Source: Desulfotignum sp. | GTDB lineage: Bacteria; Desulfobacterota; Desulfobacteria; Desulfobacterales; Desulfobacteraceae | NCBI GenBank assembly: GCA_011390235.1 | Contig: JAABSS010000482.1 | Coordinates: 1-16,725, forward strand | Direction of reading: 5' to 3' | DNA: 16,725 nt | In this document: positions 6,455-16,722 of the stretch, piece after piece | Layout: the number at the start of each line of letters is the position of its first letter | How positions within the stretch are numbered: position 1 is the stretch's first letter | The notes under the pieces: model-generated | The model's input: only the letters and a program-made list of their open reading frames with translations | Databases searched by the model: none | Told to the model about the DNA's origin: nothing | Position numbers and translations under genes: made by a program

Positions 6455-8020
6455 TCAATTGCCCCGGTATAATACATTTCCTGTCATTTCCCCGGGAATG
6501 TCAAGCCCTATGATATGCAGCATGGTGGGAGAAATATCTGCCAGTTTTCCATCTTTGCGCAGGCGGATCTTGTCTTTTTGCAGTTCGGCCCTGTTTGAAA
6601 TAATGGTCAGCCAGACCTTGTTGTTTGTATGGGCGGTCTGGGGCTTGCCGGTTTCAGGATCAACCATTTTTTCGGCGTTTCCATGATCCGCGGTCAGTAA
6701 AACAACCCCTTCTTTTTTCAAAACCTTGCGGATCACTTTTCCGACACAGTCATCAACCACTTTGCAGGCTGTGACAGCGGCATCAAAGTCTCCGGTATGG
6801 CCGACCATATCAGGATTGGCATAATTTAACACAATAAAATCATATTTGTCGGCATCAAGGGCTTCCATTAGCTTGTCCGTGACCTGGTAAGCAGACATTT
6901 CCGGTTGCATATCATAGGTGGCCACTTTGGGTGAAGGGATCAGTATCCGGTCTTCGTTTTCAAAAATATCCTCCTGCTGGCCGTTAAAAAAATAGGTGAC
7001 ATGGGCAAATTTTTCGGTTTCAGCGATTCGCAATTGATTCAGAAGGTTATCGGCAATCACTTTGCCCATGAGATTGGGAAGTTTTTGCAATGGAAAAGCA
7101 ACTTTTACATCAGCCCTTTTTGAATGGGTGATATTTTTGTAATACGCTGTCGTACACAGATAAAACAGATGGGGGATCTCTTTTGTTTCAAATGCGTTAA
7201 AATCATCTTTTATGAACGCCTTTGTTATTTCTGCGGCCCGGTCAAATCTGTAATTAAAGAAGATAATGGCATCAGCATCACTGACAGGTGTAAATGTTTT
7301 TGTTTTTCTGGGTTTTATGAATTCATCTGTTTCATCATTGTCATAGGCATCTTCAATCGCAAAAGAAACATCGTCAAATTCTTTTTTTTCAGAGGCGCCG
7401 GCTGTCATCAACCTGTAAAACCGCTGTACCCTGTCCCACCGATTGTCTCTGTCCATGGCAAAGTATCTTCCTGTAACAGAGGCGATCTGCCCGAAATGAT
7501 GCTGTGCAATCCATTCCTGGAGGGGTTTGATATAAGTAAGTGCCGATTTCGGCGGGGTGTCCCGTCCATCGGAAATCACATGGATATAGACTGTTTCAAT
7601 GCCGGCATCCTGTAAAATTTTCAGGTATCCGATCAGGTGATCCGTGTGGGCGTGAACACCCTGATCCTGAACCAGGCCATAGATATGCACAGCGCTGTTA
7701 TAGGTTTTTACATGTTTTATACAGGCGCTCACGGCCTGGTTGTCTTTTAAGCGGTTTTGTCTTATTACCGTGGAGATTCTGACCAGATTCTGATGAACAA
7801 CCCGGCCGGCCCCCAGGTTCAAATGGCCCACTTCACTGGAACCCTGATTGCCTTCGGGCAGTCCGACTGCTTCTCCGGAAGCATGAATCAAAGTGGTTGG
7901 ATACTGGTCAATGTAGTGGTTATGATTCACCGGGTCACAGGCGTGAATGGCGTTGTTTTCTTTTTCAGGCGAGAAGCCCCATCCATCTCTTATTAAAATC
8001 ATATGGGGTTTTTTACTCAT
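6455..8020 (-). CDS. gpmI: 2,3-bisphosphoglycerate-independent phosphoglycerate mutase
   Basis: This cytoplasmic enzyme interconverts 3- and 2-phosphoglycerate in glycolysis and gluconeogenesis using two Mn2+ ions and a phosphoserine. The 521-residue length is normal. Asp12 (IRDGWG) and the nucleophile Ser62 (QGSSEVGHLNLGAGR) sit at the same numbers as in the Bacillus enzyme. The C-terminal phosphatase-domain motif TADHGNAEKM and the following AHT are present. The usual ILDGWG is IRDGWG here and the usual GNSEVGH is GSSEVGH, both mild changes beside intact ligands. ATG 8020 is preceded by AAGGAG at good spacing. It lies 74 bases downstream of acnA on the same strand, and I see neither a convincing terminator nor a promoter in the gap. 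The two are therefore probably cotranscribed, although the gap carries a small 5-bp hairpin (8067-8081). Confidence 0.95.
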   Translation of the reverse strand: MSKKPHMILIRDGWGFSPEKENNAIHACDPVNHNHYIDQYPTTLIHASGEAVGLPEGNQGSSEVGHLNLGAGRVVHQNLVRISTVIRQNRLKDNQAVSACIKHVKTYNSAVHIYGLVQDQGVHAHTDHLIGYLKILQDAGIETVYIHVISDGRDTPPKSALTYIKPLQEWIAQHHFGQIASVTGRYFAMDRDNRWDRVQRFYRLMTAGASEKKEFDDVSFAIEDAYDNDETDEFIKPRKTKTFTPVSDADAIIFFNYRFDRAAEITKAFIKDDFNAFETKEIPHLFYLCTTAYYKNITHSKRADVKVAFPLQKLPNLMGKVIADNLLNQLRIAETEKFAHVTYFFNGQQEDIFENEDRILIPSPKVATYDMQPEMSAYQVTDKLMEALDADKYDFIVLNYANPDMVGHTGDFDAAVTACKVVDDCVGKVIRKVLKKEGVVLLTADHGNAEKMVDPETGKPQTAHTNNKVWLTIISNRAELQKDKIRLRKDGKLADISPTMLHIIGLDIPGEMTGNVLYRGN

Positions 8021-8094
8021 ACATGGTCTCCTTATGTTTTTTTTATTTTACCACCTAAGATGTTGTATGACCAGAAGTCATTTGAGACCAGGAT

Positions 8095-10881
<2,787 letters not shown>

Positions 10882-10915
10882 ACGTATTGTCCTGATAATT
10901 AAAGTAAAGGGTTAT

Positions 10916-10931
10916 TGCAAAAGATGTTCCA
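10916..10931 (-). promoter_or_regulatory. Sigma-54 (-24/-12) promoter candidate for acnA
   Basis: The minus strand reads TGGAACATCTTTTGCA, matching TGGCACGNNNNTTGCA at 10 of 12 conserved positions, with GG and GC separated by exactly 10 bases. The predicted start near 10905 leaves about 24 bases to the ATG at 10881, room for the AGGAC ribosome site. Confidence 0.5.
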
Positions 10932-11073
10932 ACAGCCGGCCGCATCCAGGGAATCACCTCTCATTGACTGATCTTTTTATGAAACCACAAACACAAAGAT
11001 TCAACAAGAAAAATTTTGCCGCATATTTGGACAGGTCTGCTTGCAATTGCCTGGTGACAATCTTCCAACTGCC

Positions 11074-11101
11074 TTGCTTTTTGGAAAAAACCGGGTATGA
11101 T
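11074..11101 (+). promoter_or_regulatory. Promoter candidate for the chemoreceptor gene
   Basis: TTGCTT (11074-11079) and TATGAT (11096-11101) are 16 bases apart, a sigma-70-like pair with a leader of about 55 bases before ATG 11163. A weaker GG-N10-GC pattern (GGGTATGATACCTGCA, 11093-11108) overlaps it, so sigma-54 use cannot be excluded. Confidence 0.45.
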
Positions 11102-11162
11102 ACCTGCAAAAAAAAAGAATAATGGGTTCCGATTTGAAAAGGTTCTGACAAAGGAGGAGTAC

Positions 11163-13214
11163 ATGGGATTTGGCAAAAAGCTGTATCTGGGATCTCTGGG
11201 AGCAATTCTGATCACCATTCTGATCATTGCAGGGGTGAATTTTTTCCAGAGCAAACAATCGTTTCTGGCCAGGGGAAAGGCGGGAATTCAGAGTGTGTCG
11301 GATGTGCTTTTAAAAACGGTTGAGACCCGCTATGCCCTGCAGCAGGATAAGATGGCGGCTGATATGGGCATGCTCGTATCTGAAAGCCAGGCAGCGGGCA
11401 AGCCCATGGTGGTGGAAACCAGAACCGTTGATATGCAGATATCAGATGTGCAGACACAAGAAACTGCCACCCTCACCATTCCCAAGCTTATTTTTGGACT
11501 GGAGTTTGTTACCGGAGAGTACGCAATCGTGGACAAAGTGGGCCGTTTCAGTGATGCGGAAATTGCCATTTTCCAGATGTTTGACAACAAATTGATCAAG
11601 GTTTCCACCAGTGTGGAAAATGAAGATGGGTCCCGGCCTGTGGGAACCTATTACGGACCTGACAGCATAGTGTTTGCAGCGATAAGTGCCGGCAGTTCCC
11701 ATGAAATGCGGACGGGCACCGGTAAAAACATGGGCCTGCAGATCTTTGCGCCGTTCCGGGAATCCATTGACCAGAAAATTGCCGGGGCCTACAGTGTTGT
11801 CAGCCCGATTTTCACCCCTGATCTTCAGGAACTTATTCAGGAGATTACGGTGAATGGCTCCGGGTATTCATTTGTGGCAGATGCCGAAGGCAGAATTCTG
11901 GTGCACCCTGATGCAGCGGTTGTGGTGGATCAGAAGGTGCAGGATTTTACCAATGGCCAGGCCATTCTTGAAACAGAAGCCGGATTTGCTGAATTTCAGC
12001 AGGGAGACCAGACCTATTATGCCTTTGTCAATCATTTCACGCCATGGGATCTTTTTTTTGTGGTGGCAGTGTCCGAGGCTGAACTCATGGCCGGGGTCAA
12101 CCGGCAGATCATCACCACTGCCGGTATCAGCGGATGTATTGCCCTGCTGATCGGCGCTTTGATCATTGCGGTGATGAACCGCCAGCTCATGACCCATATG
12201 AAGGGCATGGCTGATCTGGCCCGGGCAGTGGCAGAAGGAAATTTTCAGCACACCTTTTCATATAAAGCCAAAGATGCCATCAGAGACACGGTGACATCCA
12301 TGAATGAGATGGTGGCAGGCCTGGCTGCCATGGTCAAGGATCTCAATGCAGGGGTGGATACCTTGAGCGATGCATCCGGCGAGCTGAACCGGATTTCCGA
12401 TGATATGGGCACCGGCGCTGATACCTCTGTGGCCCGGGTTAATTCTGTGGCCTCTGCAGCCGAGCAGATGAGCATGAACATGGATTCTGTGGCAGCTGCC
12501 ATGGAGGAGGCTGCCACCAATGTAAAAACTGTTTCCGAAGGTACCCGGGACATGCAGACCAGCCTTGACCGGGTGGCGGAAAACTCCGGCAAGACCCGGG
12601 ATATCACTGTCAAAGCAGTGGACCGGGCAAGGCTGACATCGGAACGGGTGCAGAAACTGGACCGGGCAGCCGAAGAGATCGACAAGGTTACGGATACCAT
12701 TGCCAGTATATCCTCCCAGACCAATCTGCTGGCATTGAATGCCACCATTGAAGCGGCCCGGGCAGGTGATGCCGGCAAGGGGTTTGCTGTTGTGGCCAAT
12801 GAAATCAAGGACCTGGCAAGTCAGACAGCCGGCGCTACCGAAGAGATTGCCGACAACATCCGGGAAATCAAGGAGCAGATACAGGGGGCTGTAAACGAAA
12901 TCGAGGATATTTCCACAATTATAAATGATATTAATCAGTTTGTGGGAGAAAACGCCCGGGCCATTGCATCCCAGTCCGATACCACCCGTGCCATGACGGA
13001 AAATATCGGCCAGGTATCAGCGGGTATCCAGGAAGTAAATGAAAATGTGGCCCAGAGTTCCCAGGTGGCAGGGCAGGTGGCATCAGAGATTTCCGACGTA
13101 CTGTCTGCGGCTGAAAATATCCGGTCTCTGTCAGACAATGTGAAACAAAAGGCCGGCACCCTTGATCAGGTCATTACCCGGCTGCGCACCATGACGGAAC
13201 GGTTCAAACTGTAA
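11163..13214 (+). CDS. Methyl-accepting chemotaxis protein with periplasmic Cache sensor
   Basis: This is an inner-membrane chemoreceptor of 683 residues that senses a periplasmic ligand and controls CheA through CheW. A first membrane helix is at about residues 7-27 and a periplasmic Cache-type sensor covers about 45-305 (segment [16 protein letters not shown] and a second module with [17 protein letters not shown]). A second helix is at about 314-336, with HAMP to about 390. A long coiled coil follows with the signalling hairpin tip near 512-550 ([20 protein letters not shown], then [15 protein letters not shown]). I see no C-terminal NWETF-type CheR tether. The start at ATG 11163 is set by AAAGGAGGAG immediately upstream; the frame is open further upstream but without a ribosome site. 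The ligand is unknown. The 3' end overlaps the convergent diguanylate cyclase gene by 11 bases. Confidence 0.95.
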   Translation: MGFGKKLYLGSLGAILITILIIAGVNFFQSKQSFLARGKAGIQSVSDVLLKTVETRYALQQDKMAADMGMLVSESQAAGKPMVVETRTVDMQISDVQTQETATLTIPKLIFGLEFVTGEYAIVDKVGRFSDAEIAIFQMFDNKLIKVSTSVENEDGSRPVGTYYGPDSIVFAAISAGSSHEMRTGTGKNMGLQIFAPFRESIDQKIAGAYSVVSPIFTPDLQELIQEITVNGSGYSFVADAEGRILVHPDAAVVVDQKVQDFTNGQAILETEAGFAEFQQGDQTYYAFVNHFTPWDLFFVVAVSEAELMAGVNRQIITTAGISGCIALLIGALIIAVMNRQLMTHMKGMADLARAVAEGNFQHTFSYKAKDAIRDTVTSMNEMVAGLAAMVKDLNAGVDTLSDASGELNRISDDMGTGADTSVARVNSVASAAEQMSMNMDSVAAAMEEAATNVKTVSEGTRDMQTSLDRVAENSGKTRDITVKAVDRARLTSERVQKLDRAAEEIDKVTDTIASISSQTNLLALNATIEAARAGDAGKGFAVVANEIKDLASQTAGATEEIADNIREIKEQIQGAVNEIEDISTIINDINQFVGENARAIASQSDTTRAMTENIGQVSAGIQEVNENVAQSSQVAGQVASEISDVLSAAENIRSLSDNVKQKAGTLDQVITRLRTMTERFKL

Positions 13215-14259
13215 CAGCCGCACCAGGACAGACTTTGATCAGGCCGGGCATTACCGTGTTCCTGCCGTTGCGTTTGGCTTTGTAGAGCATGGTATCGGCA
13301 TCTTCAATGAGCCGCCCCATATCCATGCCGGGGATCAGTTCGGAAACCCCGAAGCTTGCAGTGACCCCCAGGGTTGTGTCATTGTATGGAATTTTAGCAG
13401 CGGCTATTTTGGTTCGTAGCCGGTCTGCCAGTTCCATGGCTTTGTGTCTGCCGGTTTCCGGCAGGATGGCAATAAATTCCTCTCCGCCGTACCGGGCAAG
13501 AATATCTCCCTGCCGCATATTGTCTTTGACCAGAAAAGCAATTTTTTTAAGAATAAGGTCACCTGCCTGATGCCCATGGGTGTCATTGATCTGTTTAAAA
13601 TGGTCCAGATCGAACATGAACAGGGACAGGTTGTTTTGATGCCGGGTTGCAGAGGCCATATGGCGGGAGAGCTGGGTTTCAAATTCCCGCCGGTTGTAAC
13701 ACCCGGTCAGCGGATCAATAACAGCGGCATTCCTGAGGTTTTCCATTTTCAGCTGTTTGGATAAGGCTGTTGCACACCCCTGGAGAATCAGGGTCACCAC
13801 TTCATCATGAAACGCATATACCGGTTTTTCAGGAAGCATATACAGGCGGGCATAACAGTTTTCTTCGTTCAGTTCGTAATAAATCAGGCTATCCAGGTCA
13901 ACGTTTTTCTGACGGCTGGTCAGCTCAACATTGTTGTTCAGATAGGTAAGATCTGCCGGGTTTTCAAGATGGAAATCCTGTAAAATGATGTGTTCCAAAG
14001 CAGTTTTGTACATGCCGGGGTCCAGCCAGACATCGACCCCTGCCTCTTTTTTCACCACAAAGGCGAACAACCGGTAATTGAGGATATTTTTAAGGCAGAC
14101 AGACAATTCATTGATGATGTCAGTTGAGGAGGTTTTTTTGTTCAAAGCAACAATATGCCGGCTCAGTCGGGCATGGTCTGCCTGCCTGGCAGCCTGCTGA
14201 AAAGCCACTGAAAACAATGCCAGAAACCTGCGGGAAAATTTTTTAAATGTCTGGTTCAT
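13204..14259 (-). CDS. Diguanylate cyclase (GGDEF domain) with N-terminal GAF-like region
   Basis: This 351-residue protein is predicted to make cyclic di-GMP from two GTP. The GGDEF domain begins near residue 182 ([12 protein letters not shown]) and carries the catalytic GGEEF at 258-262. The inhibitory-site RxxD (RQGD, 249-252) is exactly five residues before it, so product feedback inhibition is likely. The metal-binding [11 protein letters not shown] is also intact. Residues 45-165 look like a small GAF-type sensor, though I cannot assign a ligand. The N-terminus is basic without a clear membrane helix, so the protein is probably cytoplasmic. ATG 14259 follows AAGGAA by seven bases. A near-perfect sigma-54 promoter lies at 14303-14318, implying control by an enhancer-binding activator. 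It is convergent with the chemoreceptor gene (11-base overlap of coding ends), so the two may interfere. Confidence 0.93.
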   Translation of the reverse strand: MNQTFKKFSRRFLALFSVAFQQAARQADHARLSRHIVALNKKTSSTDIINELSVCLKNILNYRLFAFVVKKEAGVDVWLDPGMYKTALEHIILQDFHLENPADLTYLNNNVELTSRQKNVDLDSLIYYELNEENCYARLYMLPEKPVYAFHDEVVTLILQGCATALSKQLKMENLRNAAVIDPLTGCYNRREFETQLSRHMASATRHQNNLSLFMFDLDHFKQINDTHGHQAGDLILKKIAFLVKDNMRQGDILARYGGEEFIAILPETGRHKAMELADRLRTKIAAAKIPYNDTTLGVTASFGVSELIPGMDMGRLIEDADTMLYKAKRNGRNTVMPGLIKVCPGAAVTV

Positions 14260-14302
14260 GTTGATTCCTTATTCCAAATAATGCATTTAAAACATAAGAA
14301 TA

Positions 14303-14318
14303 AGCAATCGGTGTGCCA
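14303..14318 (-). promoter_or_regulatory. Sigma-54 (-24/-12) promoter for the diguanylate cyclase gene
   Basis: The minus strand reads TGGCACACCGATTGCT, 11 of 12 conserved positions of TGGCACGNNNNTTGCW with correct spacing. Transcription would begin near 14292, leaving a 32-base leader that contains the AAGGAA ribosome site. Confidence 0.68.
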
Positions 14319-14400
14319 GACAGGAAATGATATAAAATTAATTAATAATTACAGTGCCTTGCTTCCTTAGTTTGCAAAAATAAGCATACCGGTTACAAGG

Positions 14401-14445
14401 AAAAAACTGCCGGATCCGTCAAAAATCCTTGTCATGGTTTTGACG
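14401..14445 (-). terminator. Terminator-like hairpin after the HD-domain gene
   Basis: Just past the TAA of the HD gene, CGTCAAAA (14445-14438, minus strand) pairs perfectly with TTTTGACG (14424-14417) over 8 bp with a 13-base loop. After ten more bases comes TTTTTT (14406-14401). The T run is somewhat distant from the stem. The position right at the end of a minus-strand gene cluster supports termination. Confidence 0.45.
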
Positions 14446-14446
14446 C

Positions 14447-15025
14447 TTATAGATTGCCTTTGAGGCCGATTTCTTCTGCCACAGGCTGCATGCCGGCAAT
14501 AACCTCGGTGATCAGATCAGACAATTCCATGTCCAGCATGACAGCCCCTTTTTTGATGACTTCCCGGTCCACACCCGCAGCAAAGGCTTTGTCCTTGAAT
14601 TTTTTTTTCACAGATTTTGTTTTTATGTCCAGAATGCTTTTGGAAGGCCTTACCAGGGCGGAACTCGCCACCAGACCGGTGAGTTCATCTATGGCATACA
14701 AGGTTTTTTCCAGAGGGGTTTTGGGTTCAACATCGGTACAGATGCCCCACCCATGGCTGATGACGGCCCGGATATAATCTTCAGGCCAGTTGTGCGCTTT
14801 GAAAAGATCAACACATTTGTGGCAGTGTTCCTCCGGGAACTGCTCATAATCCAGGTCATGAACCAGGCCGATGACCCGCCATTTTTCTTCATCTTCACCG
14901 AATTTTTTCGCAAAATGTGCCATGACCGCTTCCACGGCCAGGGCGTGCCGGATCAGACCTGGTTTCTGATTGTATTTTTGTAAAAGGGAAAACGCATCGT
15001 TTCTGGTAGGGATAAAATCGGTCAT
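14447..15025 (-). CDS. HD-domain hydrolase, conserved hypothetical
   Basis: This 192-residue cytoplasmic protein is of the HD superfamily, metal-dependent phosphohydrolases. Likely metal ligands are His27 (LIRHALAV), His56-Asp57 (GLVHDLDYEQFPEEH), His91 (ISHGWG) and Asp113 (YAIDELTG). The segments LVRPSKSILDIKTKSVKKKFKDK (residues about 123-145) and FAAGVDREVI are the hallmark of a family widespread in anaerobic Firmicutes and Desulfobacterota whose substrate is, to my knowledge, undetermined. ATG 15025 follows AAGGA at about eight bases. It begins 37 bases after the stop of the exported FlgT/LPP20-like gene on the same strand and is probably the last gene of the mobB unit. A nucleotide or nucleotide-derived substrate is plausible but only by analogy. 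Confidence 0.88.
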   Translation of the reverse strand: MTDFIPTRNDAFSLLQKYNQKPGLIRHALAVEAVMAHFAKKFGEDEEKWRVIGLVHDLDYEQFPEEHCHKCVDLFKAHNWPEDYIRAVISHGWGICTDVEPKTPLEKTLYAIDELTGLVASSALVRPSKSILDIKTKSVKKKFKDKAFAAGVDREVIKKGAVMLDMELSDLITEVIAGMQPVAEEIGLKGNL

Positions 15026-15062
15026 GGCAAATCCTTAAAAATTGTGTGTAGAGATGAATGAT

Positions 15063-15938
15063 TTAAAATTTTTCAGTCACAAAAATAACCCGGCATTGCT
15101 TTAAAAACAGGTGCCGCTCAGTTGCTTTTTCAACCTCTTTGGCATCGGCTGTGCTGATGACGATGGCGGTATTGTCCTTTCCCGCTGTTCTCAAACCTTT
15201 GAGCACCAGAGGGTGGCTGCCCACCCGTGGATCTTCCAGGGCATTGTCCATGGAACACAGGTATTTGCACACCCCGTGCTGAACGGCAAATTCCCGGCTG
15301 ATGAATACAGAAGAGTAAATGAGATGCCCCTGTTCACTGACAATGACCGGGTATAAAACCGGTTCAAAGGCCAGTTCCCTGATATCCAGAATCAGGCCGG
15401 TATAAGGGATTTTCCCCGAGTCAATCTGGGCGTGGGGGCGGATTTCAGGATTGATTCTGGGAATCTGCCGGATTTCATCGGGCAGAACCAGCTGAAGGAA
15501 CCCGCCGAAAATCGGGGTCTGGATAGCCAGTTCCACATCCAGGGCCGAGGTGTAATACTGGCGGATAATGGATGCATCCCTGGCTGTTTTCTCAATTCCC
15601 GCCATAATCGTATCATTTTGGGCCGCATACATTCCCACACGCAGGTCATTGTGTATCCGGATCTGTTTGAGCATATCTATAAGCCGTCGGTTTGCATCGG
15701 CCCGGGCCGATCCGGGATCGGGTTCATGCCTGTTGGCCTTGGTAATACGGGGGGGTGCCACGCCGACAGCGGTAACCGTTCCGGTGCTCCAGTTGATGGT
15801 CCCATGGTCCAGAAAAGTGATGCAGTGATGATTTTCAGAAGATGGCCCGCAAAATACCATGCCCGGAAGGCACAGGCCCACAAAACAGATCAATATAATC
15901 AGAATGGCCAGGCAGATAGTGGGGGTGGTTTTCATCAT
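15063..15938 (-). CDS. Exported hypothetical protein, FlgT/LPP20-like
   Basis: This protein of about 291 residues starts with a basic tip and a strongly hydrophobic helix (residues about 8-25, CLAILIILICFVGLCL), a signal peptide or anchor. The cysteines nearby (GLC, VFC) do not form a proper lipobox. The part with TGTVTAVGVAPP followed by ARADANRRLIDMLKQI resembles the N-terminal domain of FlgT/LPP20-type envelope proteins. The C-terminal half (GLILDIRELAFEPVLYPVIV, then SREFAVQHG, RVGSHPLVLKGLRTAG and IVISTADAKEV) matches a pattern I know from uncharacterised deltaproteobacterial proteins. Its function is unknown; an envelope or flagellar-collar-like role is only a guess. Of three closely spaced ATGs, 15938 is preferred: it makes a 4-base ATGA overlap with the mobB stop and has GGGA five bases upstream. 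The ATG at 15944 has no room for a ribosome site. Confidence 0.75.
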   Translation of the reverse strand: MMKTTPTICLAILIILICFVGLCLPGMVFCGPSSENHHCITFLDHGTINWSTGTVTAVGVAPPRITKANRHEPDPGSARADANRRLIDMLKQIRIHNDLRVGMYAAQNDTIMAGIEKTARDASIIRQYYTSALDVELAIQTPIFGGFLQLVLPDEIRQIPRINPEIRPHAQIDSGKIPYTGLILDIRELAFEPVLYPVIVSEQGHLIYSSVFISREFAVQHGVCKYLCSMDNALEDPRVGSHPLVLKGLRTAGKDNTAIVISTADAKEVEKATERHLFLKQCRVIFVTEKF

Positions 15939-16432
15939 GGACATCCCAGATACCGTTTTTCAATGAACGATGCAACGGCGGCCACATCCTCCAGGCCGAA
16001 AATCAGCACTTTCGGGGCAAAGGCTGAATCAGTGACAAAAGCAATCAGGTCCGGGCTGTCCAGGCACAAGGGGTGTGCATGGGGGCCGTCTGCCCGGAAA
16101 ACCTCGATCTTGGGCAGGGGCTGGCGCTTGAATCCTTCAGCCAGGATCAGGTCCATATCAGATAAATAATCCTGCATTTTTTCTATGTCGGCGCGCAGGT
16201 CATCTTTGACCAGGGCAATTTTTTTTTCTGTAACCACCAGGGTGGCGGAAGCGCCGGCCTTTTTATGGCGCCAGCTGTCTTTTCCCTTGTTGTCCAGTTC
16301 AAATCCGTCATGGGTGTGCTTGACCGATCCGATCCGATACCCTTTGCCGGTGAGTTCAGCGATCAGTTTTTCAAGAAATGTGGTTTTTCCGGAATTGGAT
16401 TTTCCGGCTATGGAGATGATCGAAGGGGCCAT
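15935..16432 (-). CDS. mobB: Molybdopterin-guanine dinucleotide biosynthesis adapter protein MobB
   Basis: This 165-residue cytoplasmic GTPase-like protein assists MobA in attaching GMP to molybdopterin for enzymes such as formate dehydrogenases. The P-loop GKSNSGKTT begins at Gly10 (Lys16, Thr17). The family segment VKHTHDGFELDNKGKDSWRH (about 37-56) follows, then KKAGA, and the Walker B-like DLILAEGFK covers 94-102, with LPKIEVFR after it. Length and motif order are normal. ATG 16432 has only a weak ribosome site (AAAGAA, distant). A TTGACT-17-TATTTT promoter at 16469-16497 would give a leader of about 30 bases. It overlaps the next gene by ATGA, so translational coupling is likely. The link between MobB and that envelope-like gene is not obvious. 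Confidence 0.92.
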   Translation of the reverse strand: MAPSIISIAGKSNSGKTTFLEKLIAELTGKGYRIGSVKHTHDGFELDNKGKDSWRHKKAGASATLVVTEKKIALVKDDLRADIEKMQDYLSDMDLILAEGFKRQPLPKIEVFRADGPHAHPLCLDSPDLIAFVTDSAFAPKVLIFGLEDVAAVASFIEKRYLGCP

Positions 16433-16468
16433 TAATGTTATTCTTTGCTCTATGGGTTAATTTTGCAT

Positions 16469-16497
16469 AAAATAGTGCCCATGATCCGGAAAGTCAA
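16469..16497 (-). promoter_or_regulatory. Sigma-70-type promoter candidate for the mobB unit
   Basis: On the minus strand TTGACT (16497-16492) and TATTTT (16474-16469) are separated by 17 bases. Transcription would start near 16462, about 30 bases before the mobB ATG and downstream of the inverted-repeat element at 16562-16722. Confidence 0.45.
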
Positions 16498-16561
16498 GGC
16501 CAAGGGAATTGCATGCAGGTCCATCACAAGTAACCCTATCTGGTTCAGCTGCTTGATACCC

Positions 16562-16722
16562 GCCCCTGGTGGTATCCTGTGCCTGGCCCGAGACCCTGCG
16601 GGGCCGGGTTTCCTGTGAATAATGAAATACAGCGATCCATTCTATGACTTCAAAGCATCCCGGCATATTTTACCAGGCCCCCTCCGGCTCTGACGGTCCG
16701 TTCACAGGACACCACCAGGGGC
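16562..16722. repeat. Large inverted repeat, 20-bp arms with one mismatch, 121-base spacer
   Basis: Arm 16562-16581 is the reverse complement of arm 16703-16722 except at one position (A16574 against C16710). In minus-strand RNA this position is a G-U pair, so the helix would be continuous; in plus-strand RNA it is A-C. The seven bases TCCTGTG of one arm recur at 16611-16617, and 16611-16619 is a perfect 9-bp inverse of 16701-16709, giving a competing pairing. Inside is a second stem, GGCCC (16585-16589) with GGGCC (16601-16605). GGTATC (16571-16576) in the left arm can instead pair with GATACC at 16555-16560. Further stems, AACC/GGTT (16532-16545) and GCAG/CTGC (16515-16552), lie on the mobB side. 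I cannot assign it to a known RNA or mobile-element family. Confidence 0.7.

Noticed and set aside
11097..11162. In-frame upstream extension of the chemoreceptor
   Set aside because: The strong AAAGGAGGAG site directly before ATG 11163 decides the start; the extension overlaps a promoter-like sequence.
16469..16490. Sigma-54-like site before mobB (GGGCAC...ATGC)
   Set aside because: The GG and GC elements are 11 instead of 10 bases apart; a sigma-70 pair fits better.
16500..16600. TPP riboswitch-like string (CTGAACCAGAT on the minus strand)
   Set aside because: The CUGAGA element and the CUGG/CCAG stem of the thi box are absent, and no thiamine gene is adjacent.
16457..16666. 69-residue minus-strand open frame before mobB
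   Set aside because: It spans the left arm and internal stems of the inverted repeat, has no ribosome site and resembles no protein I know; GC-rich structure probably keeps it open.
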